In this document: positions 11,901 through 24,666 of the stretch, piece after piece
Position numbering within the stretch: the first letter of the stretch is position 1
Layout: every line of letters starts with the position of its first letter
DNA from: Owenia fusiformis
Taxonomy: Eukaryota; Annelida; Polychaeta; Sabellida; Oweniidae
Assembly (NCBI GenBank): GCA_903813345.2
Contig: CAIIXF020000010.1
Coordinates: 10,592,349 to 10,656,348, forward strand
Length of the DNA stretch: 64,000 nt
Reading direction: 5' to 3'
Program-made: the position numbers and the translations under genes
The notes under the pieces: generated by a model
Databases searched by the model: none
What the model was told of the DNA's origin: nothing
What the model saw: only the letters and a program-made list of their open reading frames with translations

Positions 11901-14189
11901 ATGTTTTTCAGATATTTCAGAACCTTTATTGGTATACTAGTGCCTAGAAATGAGACATTTAAGGACAAAACTTGGCATTTTTTAAAATCATTTTAGCTTT
12001 CAGCAGTAACATATAGTTCCTCATATATTGAGTTTTATGCTTACTGGTTGTTGCAATTGTAATAAAATCTGTTTTTGTAGATGTCTTCTTCCATTTAAGG
12101 TATAGAAAATGTATAGTGGACCACCAATGGTCATATTAGAGCTTTCAGATCTCCCCTACCCCATTTATCATGAAAAATATAAGAAAAATATGAAAATATA
12201 AAATAAATTGAAACTATAAACTTTAAAAAGTTGTAGCTATTCTATATCAATATTATGTGTTATTTAATGTTTTTAAGATATTTCAGAACCTTTATTGGTA
12301 AACTAGTGCCTAGAAATGAGACATTTAAGGACAAAACATGGCTTTTTTGACCATTTTCGCTTTCAGCAATACCATATAGGTCCTTATATCTTGAGTTTAA
12401 TGCTTACTGGTTGGTGCATTCTTAGTCAAATTTGTTCTTGTACATGTCTTCTTCCATTTAGGATATAGAAAATGTATATTGGACAACCAATGTTGATATT
12501 ATAGCTTTCATGTCTCCCCTGCCCCATTTATGTAAATGAAAAAGTAATTTCAAATCATCAACTTTAACAAAATTGTAGCTATTCTCTATCGATACTATGT
12601 ATTATTTAATGTAACCCTCATTTGATTACATGTGTCTAAAATTTGGCATTTTTAGCATTCTGCATTTAGCAGTAGCATATAATTTTCCACAATTATAATT
12701 CTTTGATGATAGATTCATATATGTTTTTTATTGAATCTGTCTTCTCTGATTTAACTTAAAGAAAATGTATGTAAGACAACGAATGTTTTTATTAGAGGTC
12801 TAAGATCTGCCCTCCACCATTAAATGAGAAAACCAACACAAATGTTATTATTGCATGATAATATTCTTAAACTTTTCAAAAGTTTAGCATATTTATTAGC
12901 ACACTAAAATCAAAAAATGACACATAAATGGGCAAAATGACCAATGTTTCACTTTCAGCAATAGTTGTTTATATTTTTAGTTGAATGGTGATTAGTTGAC
13001 ATATTTTAGATCATATATATTCAACAATGTGTCTTGTTATCTTCAAAGCATGGAAAATGTGTTTTAAACACAAATATACATATTAGAGATAAAATTACTA
13101 CACTACTATATTTTTAAAAGATTACTCAAAAATAGCATAGTGCGAAATAATTTTGTAATTTCGCAGTTTACTCTCATATGAATCAAAAGATATGTCTTTA
13201 TATAGACATGATTGTTCACAACTCTCGAACTTAATCCAGCAACAGCCTGATTTTTCAAATCTCCCTGGTTCTATGTTAGAGCTGCATTTAAGTCATTTTA
13301 AAGGTAACTGGTCAACTGGTACCTAAGACAAGTCGTACCCAAGCATATATTTTGTTTTGAATCAAGTGTTGGACTGGGAATGTGTAAAGATATACATATT
13401 ATAACTGTAACATACTGTTCAGAAGTTTGAAGAATTTTCAGAAGAAATTGATATAATTTTGTAACATTTTGAGCTTTGAGTGTCAATTTATTTTGACTGG
13501 ATGTTCGAGTGAAGAGATATATGTTTATTCCACACATTCATAATCATTTTTTTTAAATATTGTATGTTTATGAGTGTTTGGAACAAGTGTCAGATTTAAT
13601 TCATCTTGGAAGATGGTATTATGATAAATGTATTGATTCATCAAATCTTGGGCCTAATTTCTTATTAAACAGATAATCTATTTGTCTAGGATTTCATATT
13701 ATCAGAATGAAGTCATATTCATGAAATTTAGCAATAAAATATTTTGAATAATATAATAATAGTATACAAGTAATAATATAGTATAATATTAATATCAAAT
13801 ATTATTTTGGTACTTATTCATACATGATATATTATTACACTTAGTATGCATGTGCATAATCCAATTTAGTTCCAATTGAAAAAAAATTAACAGATTAATT
13901 AACAAATTAATTGTTTGATTCATTTGTAGAAAAGTCACTGTTGTAATTATATTTATTTATATATATGTTTGGCAAAAAATGTTGTGAACAAGCACTTCGA
14001 GCACTTGTTTTATTAGTAAAAAGGTGATTCAAGTTAAATCAAAATGCTTTACTTAATCCATTGAGAAAAAATGTCTTCTAAATTCAAAAAAATATTGAGG
14101 ATTATTTGAGTCACATTATAACATGAAAACATAATTATACAAACTCAATTTGTTTTCCTAATATGCACCCATAATACTGGAAATAACTT

Positions 14190-14290
14190 GGGTACGAGTT
14201 GTATTGGGTACCAGTTATCTTGGGTACGAGTTGTCTTGGGTACCAGTTATCTTGGGTACGACTTGTCTTGGGTACCAGTTGACTAGGAAG
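14190..14290. repeat. GGTACC-containing short tandem repeat at the inner end of the foldback arm
   Basis: About four alternating copies of CTTGGGTACGAGTTGT and CTTGGGTACCAGTTATCT. One pairs with the inverse segment at 13304-13342 (CAACTGGTACCTAAGACAAG), extending the foldback stem. Confidence 0.65.
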
Positions 14291-14655
14291 CATTTTAAAG
14301 GTCTAAGTTGCTCATGACACCACAAGCTATTCAGATATGTAAGATCTCTAAATAATTTTTATAGTTCTGAGAAACTCATCCTTAAATATTGTCCAACGAT
14401 GTGCACTATGTTGTTTATTGCCACATGGACAAGTAGCAATACACCCTTGACTAGAAACTTTGTATAGCAATTTTCGCTGCCTTTTGCCATTTTACATTTG
14501 CGAATTGCCAAGGACATATGTTTCTTGTGTTGCTACGAAGGTTTGTTTTTGAGTACTGGTACAAGACACCAATCTTTGATATATCTTCAAATAGGTATTG
14601 CACTTTGAGATTCATATAGTAATTTAGAATGCTACCTTGAAGGACATAAGAAACT

Positions 14656-14868
14656 TTAAGAGCTCTTTTTAACTCTCATCCTTCTTTGCAAGCAACATTC
14701 TGTATCATCAGACTGAAAACAAATTCTCTCAACATTGAACTCCTTTGTCTTGTCTGCAGCACTGTAATAGACATGGGCCATAAGGAGAGTGTCAACTTCT
14801 TCATGATCAGTATTTGATAGATAAGTTGCAACTATCAGTTTTGCAAAGTTCAATAGCAGCTCTGCCAT
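14656..14868 (-). pseudogene. Degenerate fragment resembling HEEADT-motif ORFs of invertebrate repeats
   Basis: The 70-residue frame contains DHEEVDTLLMAHVYYSAAD and, 20 residues on, SDDTECCL. This spacing resembles a motif I recall from many uncharacterised invertebrate proteins of repetitive origin (HEEADT..., then a hydrophobic stretch, then S-x-DTDV). No longer frame surrounds it. It sits on the inner side of the right arm of the foldback element, so it may be a remnant of a protein carried by a related autonomous element. The family match is by eye only. Confidence 0.35.
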
Positions 14869-17496
14869 AAGTGAAATTCATCCCATTTTAGAGATACAGT
14901 AAGATTGCTTCACAAACCAAAGACAGCTTTACCATTTTGTAATCCTTTCCAAAATCATCTTGTTGGCTGTTCTTCATTTCACAATGTTTACATTTACCAA
15001 AATATCCCCAAGCCCAATATCTATCATGAACTTCCTAATTACACCACCCTTAGGTGTAATATGGAAATCACCAAGCATTTGACAACATTGCATTTGATAT
15101 GAGGGAATTCAACCAATATGGCTTGATCACTGGTTATAATTATCACAGTACTGTACCCCATTATTTTTAAATATATTCCAAGTATTGTACTATACATTGC
15201 ATAGATTCATGAGCAGTTTGCAACATATCATAACCAGAAAAGCCCAAATGGACAAAGATAGAGAATACCCGCCCCATTTGCAACTCAACTTTAAATGTCT
15301 TATTTTTAGACTTGTATACTCATGAAGTTCCTGACACATCTGAAAAATATCAAATAATACATAGTATTGATCTAGAATAGCGACAACTTTGTTAAAGTCT
15401 ATACTTTTAAATTGTTTGGTTTTTATATTTCTGGTTATTTTTTCAAAATAAATGGGGTAGGGGAGATATGTAAGCTCTAATATAATGACAGGCTTTCCAA
15501 TATATATTTTTAAATACCTTAAATCAAAGTAAGCAGGCAAAAGAACAGATTTGATCAAGAATCCATCAACCAATCAGCATAAAACTCAAGATATAAGGAA
15601 CTATATGTTATTGCTAACAGTGGAAATGATGAAAAATGCCAAATTTTGTTCTTCAATGTCTAATTTCTCTACACTAGAATACTAATGAAGGTCCTGAAAC
15701 ATTAATTATAGCAATCAATAACACATAAAGAATAGTTACATCTTTGTTAAAGTTTATACTGGTAGTTTGAAGTTATTTTTTATATTTTCCAGTCATCTTC
15801 CCTAATAAATGGGGTAGGGGAGAACTGAAAGCTCTAATATGAACATTGTTTGTCTACTATACATTTTCAGTACCTTAAATGGAATAAAACATGTACAAGA
15901 ACAGATTTAATCCAAAATGTATCAACCAGTCAGCATAAAACTCAAGATATGAGGATCTATATGTTACTGCTGAAAGCAGCATTGATTAAAAAATGCCAAG
16001 TTTTGTCCTTAAATGTCTCATTTCTAGCCACTTGAATACCAATAAAAGTTCTGAAAAATCTTAAAAATATTAAATAACACATAATATTGATAATAGAATA
16101 GCTACAACTTTATGAAAGTCTATAATTTCAAGTTATTTTATTTTTTTATATTTCTCGTTTATTTTCCATAATTGATGGGGTAGGGGAGATCTGAAAGCTC
16201 TAATATGAACATTGTTTGTCTACTATACATTTTCTATACCTTAAATGGAAGAAGACATGCACAAGAACAGATTTGATTGAAAATGCAACAATCAGACAGC
16301 ATAAAACTCAAGATATGAGGAACTATATATTACTGCTGAAAGCGAAAATGATAAAAAAAAATGCCAAGTTTTGTCCTTAAATGTCTCATTTCTAGCCACT
16401 TGTATACCGCTATAGGTTCTGAAATATCTTAAAAACATTAAATAACACATAATATTGACACAGAATAGCTACAACTTTGTTAAAGTTTATAATTTCAAGT
16501 TATTTTATTTTTTCATATTTTTCGGTAATTTTCCATAATAAATGGGGTAGGGGAGATCTGAAAGCTCTCATATGAACAATGGTTGTCCACTATACATTTT
16601 CTACACCTTAAATGGAAGAACATATGTACAAGCACAGATTTAATCAAAAATGCAACAACCAGTCAGCATTAAACTCGAGATATAAGGAACTATATATTAA
16701 TACTGAAAGCGAAAATGATTAAAATTGCCAAATTTTGTCCTTAAATGTCACATTTCTAGACACAAGTATACTAATGAAGGTCTTGAAACATCTGAGAAAC
16801 CTTACATAACACAAAATATTGATATAGAATAGCTACAACTTTGTTTGAGTTGAACATTTTGACTTCTTGTAGTTTTCATTTTTAGCCAATTTTTTCTAAA
16901 AAATTCAAGGTATGTCTTCTTCGGACCAGTATTTAGATATGTTCGCAAGAGTTATATGCTTCGCAGGCGAAATCCTTTATGCAGGACACCCTAATAGAAT
17001 AAAAAATACACAGAAATTCCATCCAGCTCATAAAGTCATTTTTTCCTTAACGGAGCCTCTTAGAAAATTTTCCACCCCGAGTAGAAGTTTGCAATGGCTT
17101 CGTGATGAATTACTTGATTCTAAAATTGAACTTTGTTCTTGTGATGCATCTTGACCGATCAAGGTATTACATATGACTGAAGGAACATACTGGTTTAACA
17201 TGTGATGGGCATCTTATAAAAATTCTGTTATAAAATCAGTATTCGAATGAGATCTGTAGTTACAAATTAACTTTGTACTAATTAGAATGTTTCAGAGGAT
17301 AATCATCTGTAATTTGCTCTTATTGAAGTGTTAACTAACATTGTTGTAGTGATACTAGGTGTCAAATTACTCAAAATGAATTACATAAATCAACTTCAGA
17401 TTAAGTGTATTGATTAAATTGTTGTGGGATAAGTTCAAAGCTTCTCACATTCACCCCGGGTGATCAATATCCTGAGTTTAGAATTTCGGTCCAGCA

Positions 17497-17590
17497 AGTG
17501 GTGACATATTGTTATGGTCTCCAACTTTTTTTAGACAACGTTTGGCGTTTGTAACAAAATGCAGGTGATAACATTTTGCATGTTATGCCT
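17497..17590 (+). repeat. Hairpin-headed dispersed element, copy 2
   Basis: GTGGTGACATATTGTTATGG, CTCCAACTTTTTTTAGAC, GTTTGGCG and a tail GTGATAACATTTTGCATG. The outer half of the head stem is missing. It lies within the tandem duplication. Confidence 0.65.
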
Positions 17591-18161
17591 TTCAGCAAGC
17601 AGAATTTTTTGTAATATTGCTCAATGTTGAGTCAATAATGACCAATCATCCTTCTGGTGATGAGAATTTGTTTCTGGTGATGATTTGGTGAGTTCTAAAG
17701 TTAAAGGGTACAGATGACACTTTGAAGAAGTTAAGTCAAACAGATGTAAACTTTTTCTTAACCACATTATCTTTCAAACACATATCTATCTAGAGAAATA
17801 TATATTTGGAAAATGGCACGGCTTGATACAGGACTAACACTGTGACTAAATGCATCTGACACAAACAAACTGTTATATTGGTGATACGTGTTTGTCATTA
17901 CATGGTGGCATTTAGATTATAGGAAATCATATCATTTCAGGTCTGTTGTCCAATTTTATCAATTTGTACACCTGCGTGCTCAACCATATCTCATTTTCAA
18001 GTCAATTAACTAGATCTGTGATACTGTGAGTGTTAATTGAAAATATAATTACAGTACCATAGCTGAATAATATTTATTATTGTGAAATCAATAGTACATC
18101 TTGTCCATAAAAAGGTATAAAAATGTCATATATTTTATAAAAGTTTAGTCTAGTAATCTTG

Positions 18162-19249
18162 ACCCAAGAAGTTCTCTGTATGACCTGAATTCTTGTGCTT
18201 GTTAGTAAGGAAGTTTGCAATAGCTTCATGACAAAATACTTGAATCTAAAATTGAACTTTGTTCTTGTGATGGGCATCTTATAAAATTCTGTTATACAAT
18301 CAGTATTCGAATGAGATCTGTAGTTACAAATTAACTTTGTACTAATTAGAATGTATTTTAGTGGATAATCATCTGTAATTTGCTCTTATTGAAGTGTTAA
18401 CTAACATTGTTGTAGTGATACTAGGTGTCAAATTACTCAAAATGAATTACATAAATCAACTTCAGATTAAGTGTATTGATTAAATTGTTGTGGGATAAGT
18501 TCAAAGCTTCTCACAATCACCCCGGGTGATCAATATCCTGAGTGTAGAATTTCGTTCCAGCAAGTGGTGACATATTGTTATAGTCTCCAACTTTTTTTAG
18601 ACGGTGTTAGACGTTTGGCGGTTGGCGTTTGCAACAAAATGCAGGTGATAACATTTTGCATGTTAATGCCTTTCAGCAAGCAGAATTTTTGTAATATTGG
18701 TCAATGTTGAGTGAATAATGTCAGACTAAATGACAATGTATATAAAATCATCCTTCTGGCGATGAGAATTTGTTTCTGGTGATGATTTGGTGAGTTCTAA
18801 AGTTAAAGGGTATAGATGAAACTTTTAAGAAGTTTAAGTCAAACAGATGCAAATTTTTACTTAACCACATTATCTTTCAAACACATATCTATCTAGAGAA
18901 ATAGATATTAGGAAAATGGCAGGGCTTGATACAGGACTAACACTGTAACTAAATGCATCTGACACAAACAAACTGTTATATTGGTGATACGTGTTTGTCA
19001 TTACATGATGGCATTTAGATTATAGGAAATCATATCATTTCAGGTCTGTTGTCCAATTTTATCAATTTGTACACCTGCCTGCTCAACCACATCTCATTTT
19101 CAAGTCAATTAACTAGATCTGTGATACTGTGAGTGTTAGTTGAAAATATAATTACAGTAACAGAGCTGAATAATATTTATTATTGTGAAATCAATAGTAC
19201 ATCTTGTCCATAAAAAGGTATAAAAATGTCATATATTTTATAAAAGTTT
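18162..19249. repeat. Tandem duplication copy 2, carrying the empty foldback site
   Basis: This copy reads GTTAGTAAGGAAGTTTGC without interruption at 18201-18218, where copy 1 is broken by the 5.8-kb element. It ends TTTATAAAAGTTT like copy 1. Confidence 0.85.
18563..18670 (+). repeat. Hairpin-headed dispersed element, copy 3
   Basis: The duplicate of copy 2, with the same block order and a more complete tail ending GCATGTTAATGCC. Confidence 0.65.
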
Positions 19250-19722
19250 TCTTCAACCATCAAATACAGCTTTCAAATCTACAAAGCTGTATCTGATGTT
19301 CATGGATTTTTCCTACCTGACTCAAAATGAGGCTGACAGAACTTAACAATGGGCAATCAGTCATTTTAATAAGAAACATAGTACATCAAAAAGTACAAGT
19401 AAAATGCTCACATGTAGATCACAATTATTTTAAATTAAATCTCATCATATAAATGAAAAAGGCAATCCATCTAACAGAGAAATAATCTGAAGAAATCATT
19501 CATCTTAGAATATCCACGAAATTAAAGGCTTATTAAATCAGCATCGAATATCTTTGTTCACTAAATGGCTGTACATGTTGGAAATGTTATTGCTTCAGGT
19601 AAACTTCATGTACACCTGCTCCTTAACATGACTACCTCATTAACATTACACTACCTTATATAAGATAATATGGATTGACTAATAAGTATCATTATATTTG
19701 AATCCAGCATACTGTTCATATA

Positions 19723-20102
19723 CAGTAAAACCCGTGAACAGTGAACACCTAGCTATGAGGCCATAAAAATATGTTCACTATAAGGTAGGTGTTCACTAGA
19801 GAGAGGCGACTTATACAGAAGTCAGTGGAGAATGTGCTGAAAAGAGGTGTTCACAAGACAGGTGTTCACTAGAGAGGGGTGTTCACTGAGACAGGTTTTG
19901 CTGTATGTATCTTTAATAACTTTGGAGTTAAACCTGTGTATATTGAACATTTTTTTGCGAAGAAAAAACATTCAGTGTTGTTGGGTGTTCACTACAGAGA
20001 GTGTTCTTTATACAGAAATCAGTAGAGTATGTGCAGAGGAGAGGTCTCTACTAGAGACAGGTGTTCACTAGATAGAGGTGTTCGCTAAGACAGATTTTAC
20101 TG
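19723..20102. mobile_element. TA-flanked MITE, CAGTAAAACC family
   Basis: Starts TA|CAGTAAAACC and ends AGATTTTACTG|TA. The interior is made of repeated GTGTTCACTAGAGAGAGG-like blocks, and an internal TTTTGCTGTATG suggests a nested or duplicated end. TA duplication and CAGT ends suit a Tc1/mariner-type transposase. Confidence 0.6.
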
Positions 20103-20777
20103 TATATAATACAATGTCATGTTCTATATTACTCGAAAAGTATGCAATAATACAATTTAGTAAGTACTATATATGTAATAATTACTTGGAAATATTTTTT
20201 GACAGTTTGCCTAAAATTGTAGCCATTTTGAAAGTTGCAGCAACTTTTGTACCTGTACATGTAAGAGAGCATTATTATTGATATTTTATAAATAATTTCA
20301 AGTGCTAGCATCATATTTTGATGTGTCTGGTGTGGTAATTTGAGGAATAAAGGCTAGTTGTCATATCTGTGACTTATTAAGTTATCCCATGGGATTTGCT
20401 ATGACTTGGTGTTGCCGTTATCTATTTTCATACCTTGGAAAGACATCTAATCCATTAGCAGCTTAGTGCTAATGGTCCATTATTTGAGTATGCAGGAACA
20501 GGAATAACAAATTTGCTAGAAGATGGATTGCAGATTTACATCCTTTCTTTTTAATTATTAAATTTTAGCAGATTTTCCTTAAAATTTTAGAGTGTGTAAA
20601 CTACAAATACAACATCAATGTATGTGTAACTTTATACATGTAGATGGAAATGTGGGAATAAAGGTGTCTCATCAATAAAGGCTCAATAATTGGTTCTGAT
20701 AGGTTTGCATATATTGAAAATCCTTGCTGAAATATCCGTTTATGATATTGGTAAGAAATACAGTAAAACCAGTTTAT

Positions 20778-20905
20778 ATGTCATCACTAAAAGTGGTGAC
20801 ATATTGTTATGTCTCCATTTTTTTGTGGCAATGATTGTCGTCTGGTGTTCAGCATTTGTCATCTGTGACAAATGGTAAGTGGTGACATTTTGCGTGTCAA
20901 TGCCT
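20778..20905 (+). repeat. Hairpin-headed dispersed element, copy 4
   Basis: Head stem-loop ATGTCATCAC-TAAA-AGTGGTGACAT is nearly perfect. It is followed by ATTGTTATGTCTCC, a T-run and the tail GGTGACATTTTGCGTGTC. Confidence 0.75.
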
Positions 20906-21776
20906 TGTTAATGACTGTTGCTGATACTTACTATTTCATATTAAGAGATTCAGATAAAATGGATAAAATTGAGTTTCTCACTTTTGTTAAGATGAATATC
21001 CTTTATTGCATCTCAAATTTGATACCTTTTACATTAACAATGTGAGGGGAATCATAATACATATACTTCCTGTTCTGTTACACCTTTTAATCAAATAAAG
21101 TTCAACAGTTTTGGCTAGGATATTCTCATTGAAGCTAGTAAACATTTCTATCTGTGTCTATTGAGCATATCATTCTGTTGAACACCTCTCTTTAGTGAAC
21201 ACAATGTTCTTGTTAATATCTTCATTTGTGAATATATCCATCATGTAAAACAGATTTCTTTTGCAAATACCTTTATGTAGAGATTGCATCATTAGCAAAT
21301 ACTTTTATCTAGTTAACACATCTACCTGATATGGCATTCACAATTTCAAATCTCTCTCTGTTAATATGTACCTCCCAAGTAAACAATTCTATCTTGCTAT
21401 CTTCATATCTTCTTGTAAAATAATTTTTGTAAAATAGTTCACTTGTCAAGTAAACACCTCTATTTTCTAAATATCTCTCTCGGGAATACCTTTATCCAGA
21501 AAATTTATCTCTCTTTTTAACATCTAGTGAGTATTTCTCTCTAGTGAACTTATCTTACAACAAGGGGTTTCACTGGAGATAATACAGTTAGTTATATTAC
21601 GATATAGAGCATTAGGGAATCCATTTGTTGTAAATCCAATAAACTATTTATCTTAGGCCTCATGATATTCAAGTACAAATTTCCGTGTAATTTCTATTTG
21701 TGAGAATTGTACTAATTAGTGGTTTCCATAGATACTGTTACCATGATATTCTATATGGGAATTCTACCCATATGTT

Positions 21777-22439
21777 CTAAAAACAAAAGAACATGTCAGT
21801 ATACCTATGTCTCTCATTTGTAATGTAATATTGTTGCATTAATGTCACCATTGATCTTCCTAGTCTCATACCAACTAAATTTTGAAATAAGGTAACTTGA
21901 TGACAAAACTCGAAAGGGTAAAAATGACCACTTATCAAGTTGGAAAATTCACTAAAAGAGCGCTTCATCTTTACTTATTGAATTTATAATAAATCTCTGA
22001 ACTCATCGAGCCAATCAGAGTTTGTTCTTGAAATATGGATGATTTTCTGTATTTGGTCATTTCTTCTGATGTGTCGCATAGTAATTGTTTAGCATACTGC
22101 CTCATTTCAACATATTTATTCCACACATGTGGCAAATAGTGCAAAAAATCATATACCCTAAATATCTCAATAAATACTGAATGAATCTGGACAGAATTTT
22201 CACAAAAGGAAGATACACTGGCCAGGCTCGTGAAAATGTAGGGTTGATTTATTTTTTTCATAAATAAACACGACGCAGAAACAGATTTTGCTTCAAGATA
22301 GCTTTCACTTGTTACTATTAAGAAACATGATTGAGACCACAAACTGTCCTCCCGTTAGCTTTCTGACCATTCTCAAAGGATGATATAATACATCACTGCT
22401 ATTAGAACAAATGCAGAGCCAGATTCTAGCACCAATTGT
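21777..22439 (-). pseudogene. Decayed protein-coding fragment, antisense in the ABHD17 intron
   Basis: Three successive minus-strand frames have protein-like composition. The first starts after a good acceptor (CTTCTCTTCTACAG, just above 22439) and contains IGARIWLCICSNSSDVLYHP. About 40 residues later the plausible frame shifts to one holding ESYLEAKSVSASCLFM, PYIFTSLASVSSFCE and LPHVWNKYVEMRQYAKQLLC, ending at 21971. A third frame follows, with SFSEFSNLISGHFYPF. The Trp/Cys/Tyr-rich, helical-looking text does not resemble AT-random translation. I do not recognise the family. It could be a frameshifted retrocopy, a transposon gene remnant, or an exon with sequencing indels. Confidence 0.3.
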
Positions 22440-24449
22440 CTGTAGAAGAGAAGTCAAAATCAATAGACCGGAGGTTATTTTCCCGTAAATGAGACAGAAG
22501 ATCGTCCAATATGCTATAAATTGCTTGCAAGTTATTCAATGATCAATCTGTTAATTATTTTCTATTTACAGTTATGTTATTGTTCGTTTTGAAGAATTCT
22601 AATAACCAAATATATTAGTCAGTCATATAAGGTCATAGAGAGGGGATGACAGCCTTGTTGAGCGAAATATTTTGGGTTGGTTTACATTAGAAAAAATCTT
22701 ATTCTGTATCTGTATCTGCATATTTTATAGAATGGCAATAAAGGCTCAGTAGGCACGATTGCTACATGTATCTGAAACAAATGTTTGGTCAAAAAAGTTG
22801 AAGTAAACTTTATGATTATTTTTTTTAGTTTAGTTAAATTCCTGGTTATGTCATAATATTGCCATTGATTTGAATCTGATTGCATCCTGTAAACATATTT
22901 GTTTTTGTCTATTATTGCCTAATGTTCATGAGCTGAGAAAACAAGCACTGATTGAGTATTTTAAGCTTGCAGATATGACAGGGTTAGAAATGAACAGTGA
23001 AAATGGTATCAAATTAACAAAGGTGTGTGGTAACAAGATCTTGCTTCATAGTTATCTGCCATAGTTGTTCAAGATAATATACACAAACATGCAGAAAATA
23101 GTCAACATATATATGATACTCGATTTAGTCATTTTAACTCGCTTTATCTGCAGTAAAAAAATTTGGTTCAGCTTTAAGTAGGTTTGAATGTGCAGTGTCT
23201 CCCTAAAGCACCAACTCAGAATAACTCAGGTTAAATTTAATGGTCCCAATAGTGTCTATCAGTGTGATGTAATATCACGGTTAATTGAATAATGACACCA
23301 TTATAGTCAGTCTGTAAAAGCAGAATTGTGGAATTGCATTATAGAAATAATTGAAGAAGGAGAGAGTATGTGGGAGTGATGGGTTAATTAGGATACTGAA
23401 GGTGAACTAAAATATATCAGTTTGAAATATTGAAATTAACATTTGTTTATGGCTTCCTGCTTACATATTGGATTTATATATAAGCAAATTCAGTGCAAAT
23501 CCGAACAGGGCAAAATACACATGTAAAAATATTAATAAGTACCAGTCAAACACTATTATATGGTATATGATCTATATCTAAATCTGCCTATAATTTGACC
23601 TCAAGATATTATGGAAAATCTTATGCAATGATAATGCGTATCTGCCAGGTTTTGATTGTATTTTTCACCATAGATTTGATTTAACAACCTTGTTGTCTAT
23701 GATTTGTATATACATGTAATTTATAGTCTTAACATCAAGGTAACTGTCCATATGTTATCTGAAATAAATTACAGTAAAACCCGTCTGATTGAAAACCTTA
23801 TAAAAAACTCCTCTCCACGGAACTGCCACCAAGTATTATACCTTTACAATAGTTTAATCTGGCTTTTTTAAAAGAAAGCTTCACCTACCTTAGTACTAGG
23901 CTTTATGCCTCAGAGTTCAAGTCTTGTACTTACATGTTAATGAACCTGAAGAACACTTATGAACAATTCAATTTTAGCCAGTATGTGGGAGATGGGGGGG
24001 GGGGGGGGGGTGGTGTTCCATATGTACAGGTTTCACTGTTCCACAGTCAGTTTCACTAATAGGCAGAGTTGAAATAAGGTCAGGTTCTATAACAGGCAGT
24101 GTAGGTATTTGTTCAGCAAGGCCTCATCTCATTTATTCCTAATTGTTTGCAGATAATCTTGTTCTGGTTTCTATCTGATTTAGCCTACTAAAATACAGTG
24201 GTTGAATTGTAGGCACAGACTTCCACAGTTTGAAATATTCCTTTGACCCCTATTGTTTGTTCATCTAGTGTCAAAACAAAACATAATAGGAAACGTATTG
24301 CATTTCAGTGATTGTTTCAGAATGTGAGGGAGTACATTGCCTCCTTTGGAACAGTAGGCCCTTAGAAATCAATGTTTGTTAAACATGCTCATCACAAAAT
24401 AATTCATTCTTTCTCCTATCATAACATGATTCTGCCATTTTATTTTCAG

Positions 24450-24666
24450 CATCGACAAGGTTCCAAAGATAACATCACCAGTCTTGGTGATCCATGGTAC
24501 AGAAGATGAAGTTATAGACTTCTCTCATGGTCTCGCAATCTATGAGAAATGCCCACGGACAGTCGAGCCATTGTGGGTTGAAGGGGCGGGGCATAATGAT
24601 GTTGAACTTTATGGACAATACCTAGAACGCCTGAAGGGATTCCTTACTGGAGACCTGACTTCATAA
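24450..24666 (+). CDS. ABHD17: ABHD17 family depalmitoylase, exon 2 of 2
   Basis: The exon follows the acceptor TTATTTTCAG and completes Ser216. It encodes the C-terminal 71 residues, with [17 protein letters not shown] carrying the catalytic Asp235 and [19 protein letters not shown] carrying the catalytic His264. Together with Ser170 this completes the hydrolase triad. The TAA at 24664-24666 gives a protein of 287 aa. A candidate polyadenylation signal AATAAA lies near 25210. Confidence 0.95.

Larger units (their letters stand above)
11264..17083. mobile_element. Foldback-type DNA transposon, 5.8 kb
   Basis: The element begins TACTCGGGGTGG and ends CCACCCCGAGTA, and the first 2 kb is an imperfect reverse complement of the last 2.8 kb. 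Each arm is built from about five tandem units of roughly 360 bp, marked by the recurring TCTCCCCTACCCCATTTA (left) and its complement (right). Pairing continues inward to a GGTACC-rich segment at 13304-13342 and 14190-14290, leaving a loop of about 0.9 kb. Flanking GAA triplets (11261-11263, 17084-17086) are the target duplication, confirmed by an empty site at 18210-18212. Long inverted arms made of internal repeats are the hallmark of foldback elements. A degenerate coding fragment lies at 14656-14868. Confidence 0.85.
11214..18146. repeat. Tandem duplication copy 1 (interrupted by the foldback element)
   Basis: The flanks of the foldback element (11214-11263 and 17084-18146) join to give a sequence that is repeated at 18162-19249, beginning CCAAGAAGTTCTC and ending TTTATAAAAGTTT. 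Identity looks above 95 percent. Relative to copy 2, copy 1 also has about 60 extra bases at 17146-17203. Confidence 0.85.
7945..24449 (+). other. Single 16.5-kb intron of ABHD17
   Basis: The intron starts GTAAGC and ends TTATTTTCAG. It holds a 115-bp hairpin MITE (8798-8912), a 5.8-kb foldback element (11264-17083) inside the first copy of a tandem duplication, the second duplicate (18162-19249), three hairpin-headed dispersed elements, TA-flanked MITE sequence (19723-20102) and an antisense decayed coding fragment (21777-22439). There is a poly-G run near 23995-24010. The 8920-11200 and 22600-24400 stretches show nothing I can identify. Confidence 0.85.

Noticed and set aside
15190-15573. 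127-residue minus-strand frame in the right foldback arm
   Set aside because: It overlaps tandem arm units, has no counterpart frame in the other units, and has no recognisable motif.
11264-19249. CRISPR-like or bacterial repeat array
   Set aside because: The repeats are about 360 bp, inverted between arms and inside an animal intron. They are foldback transposon arms.
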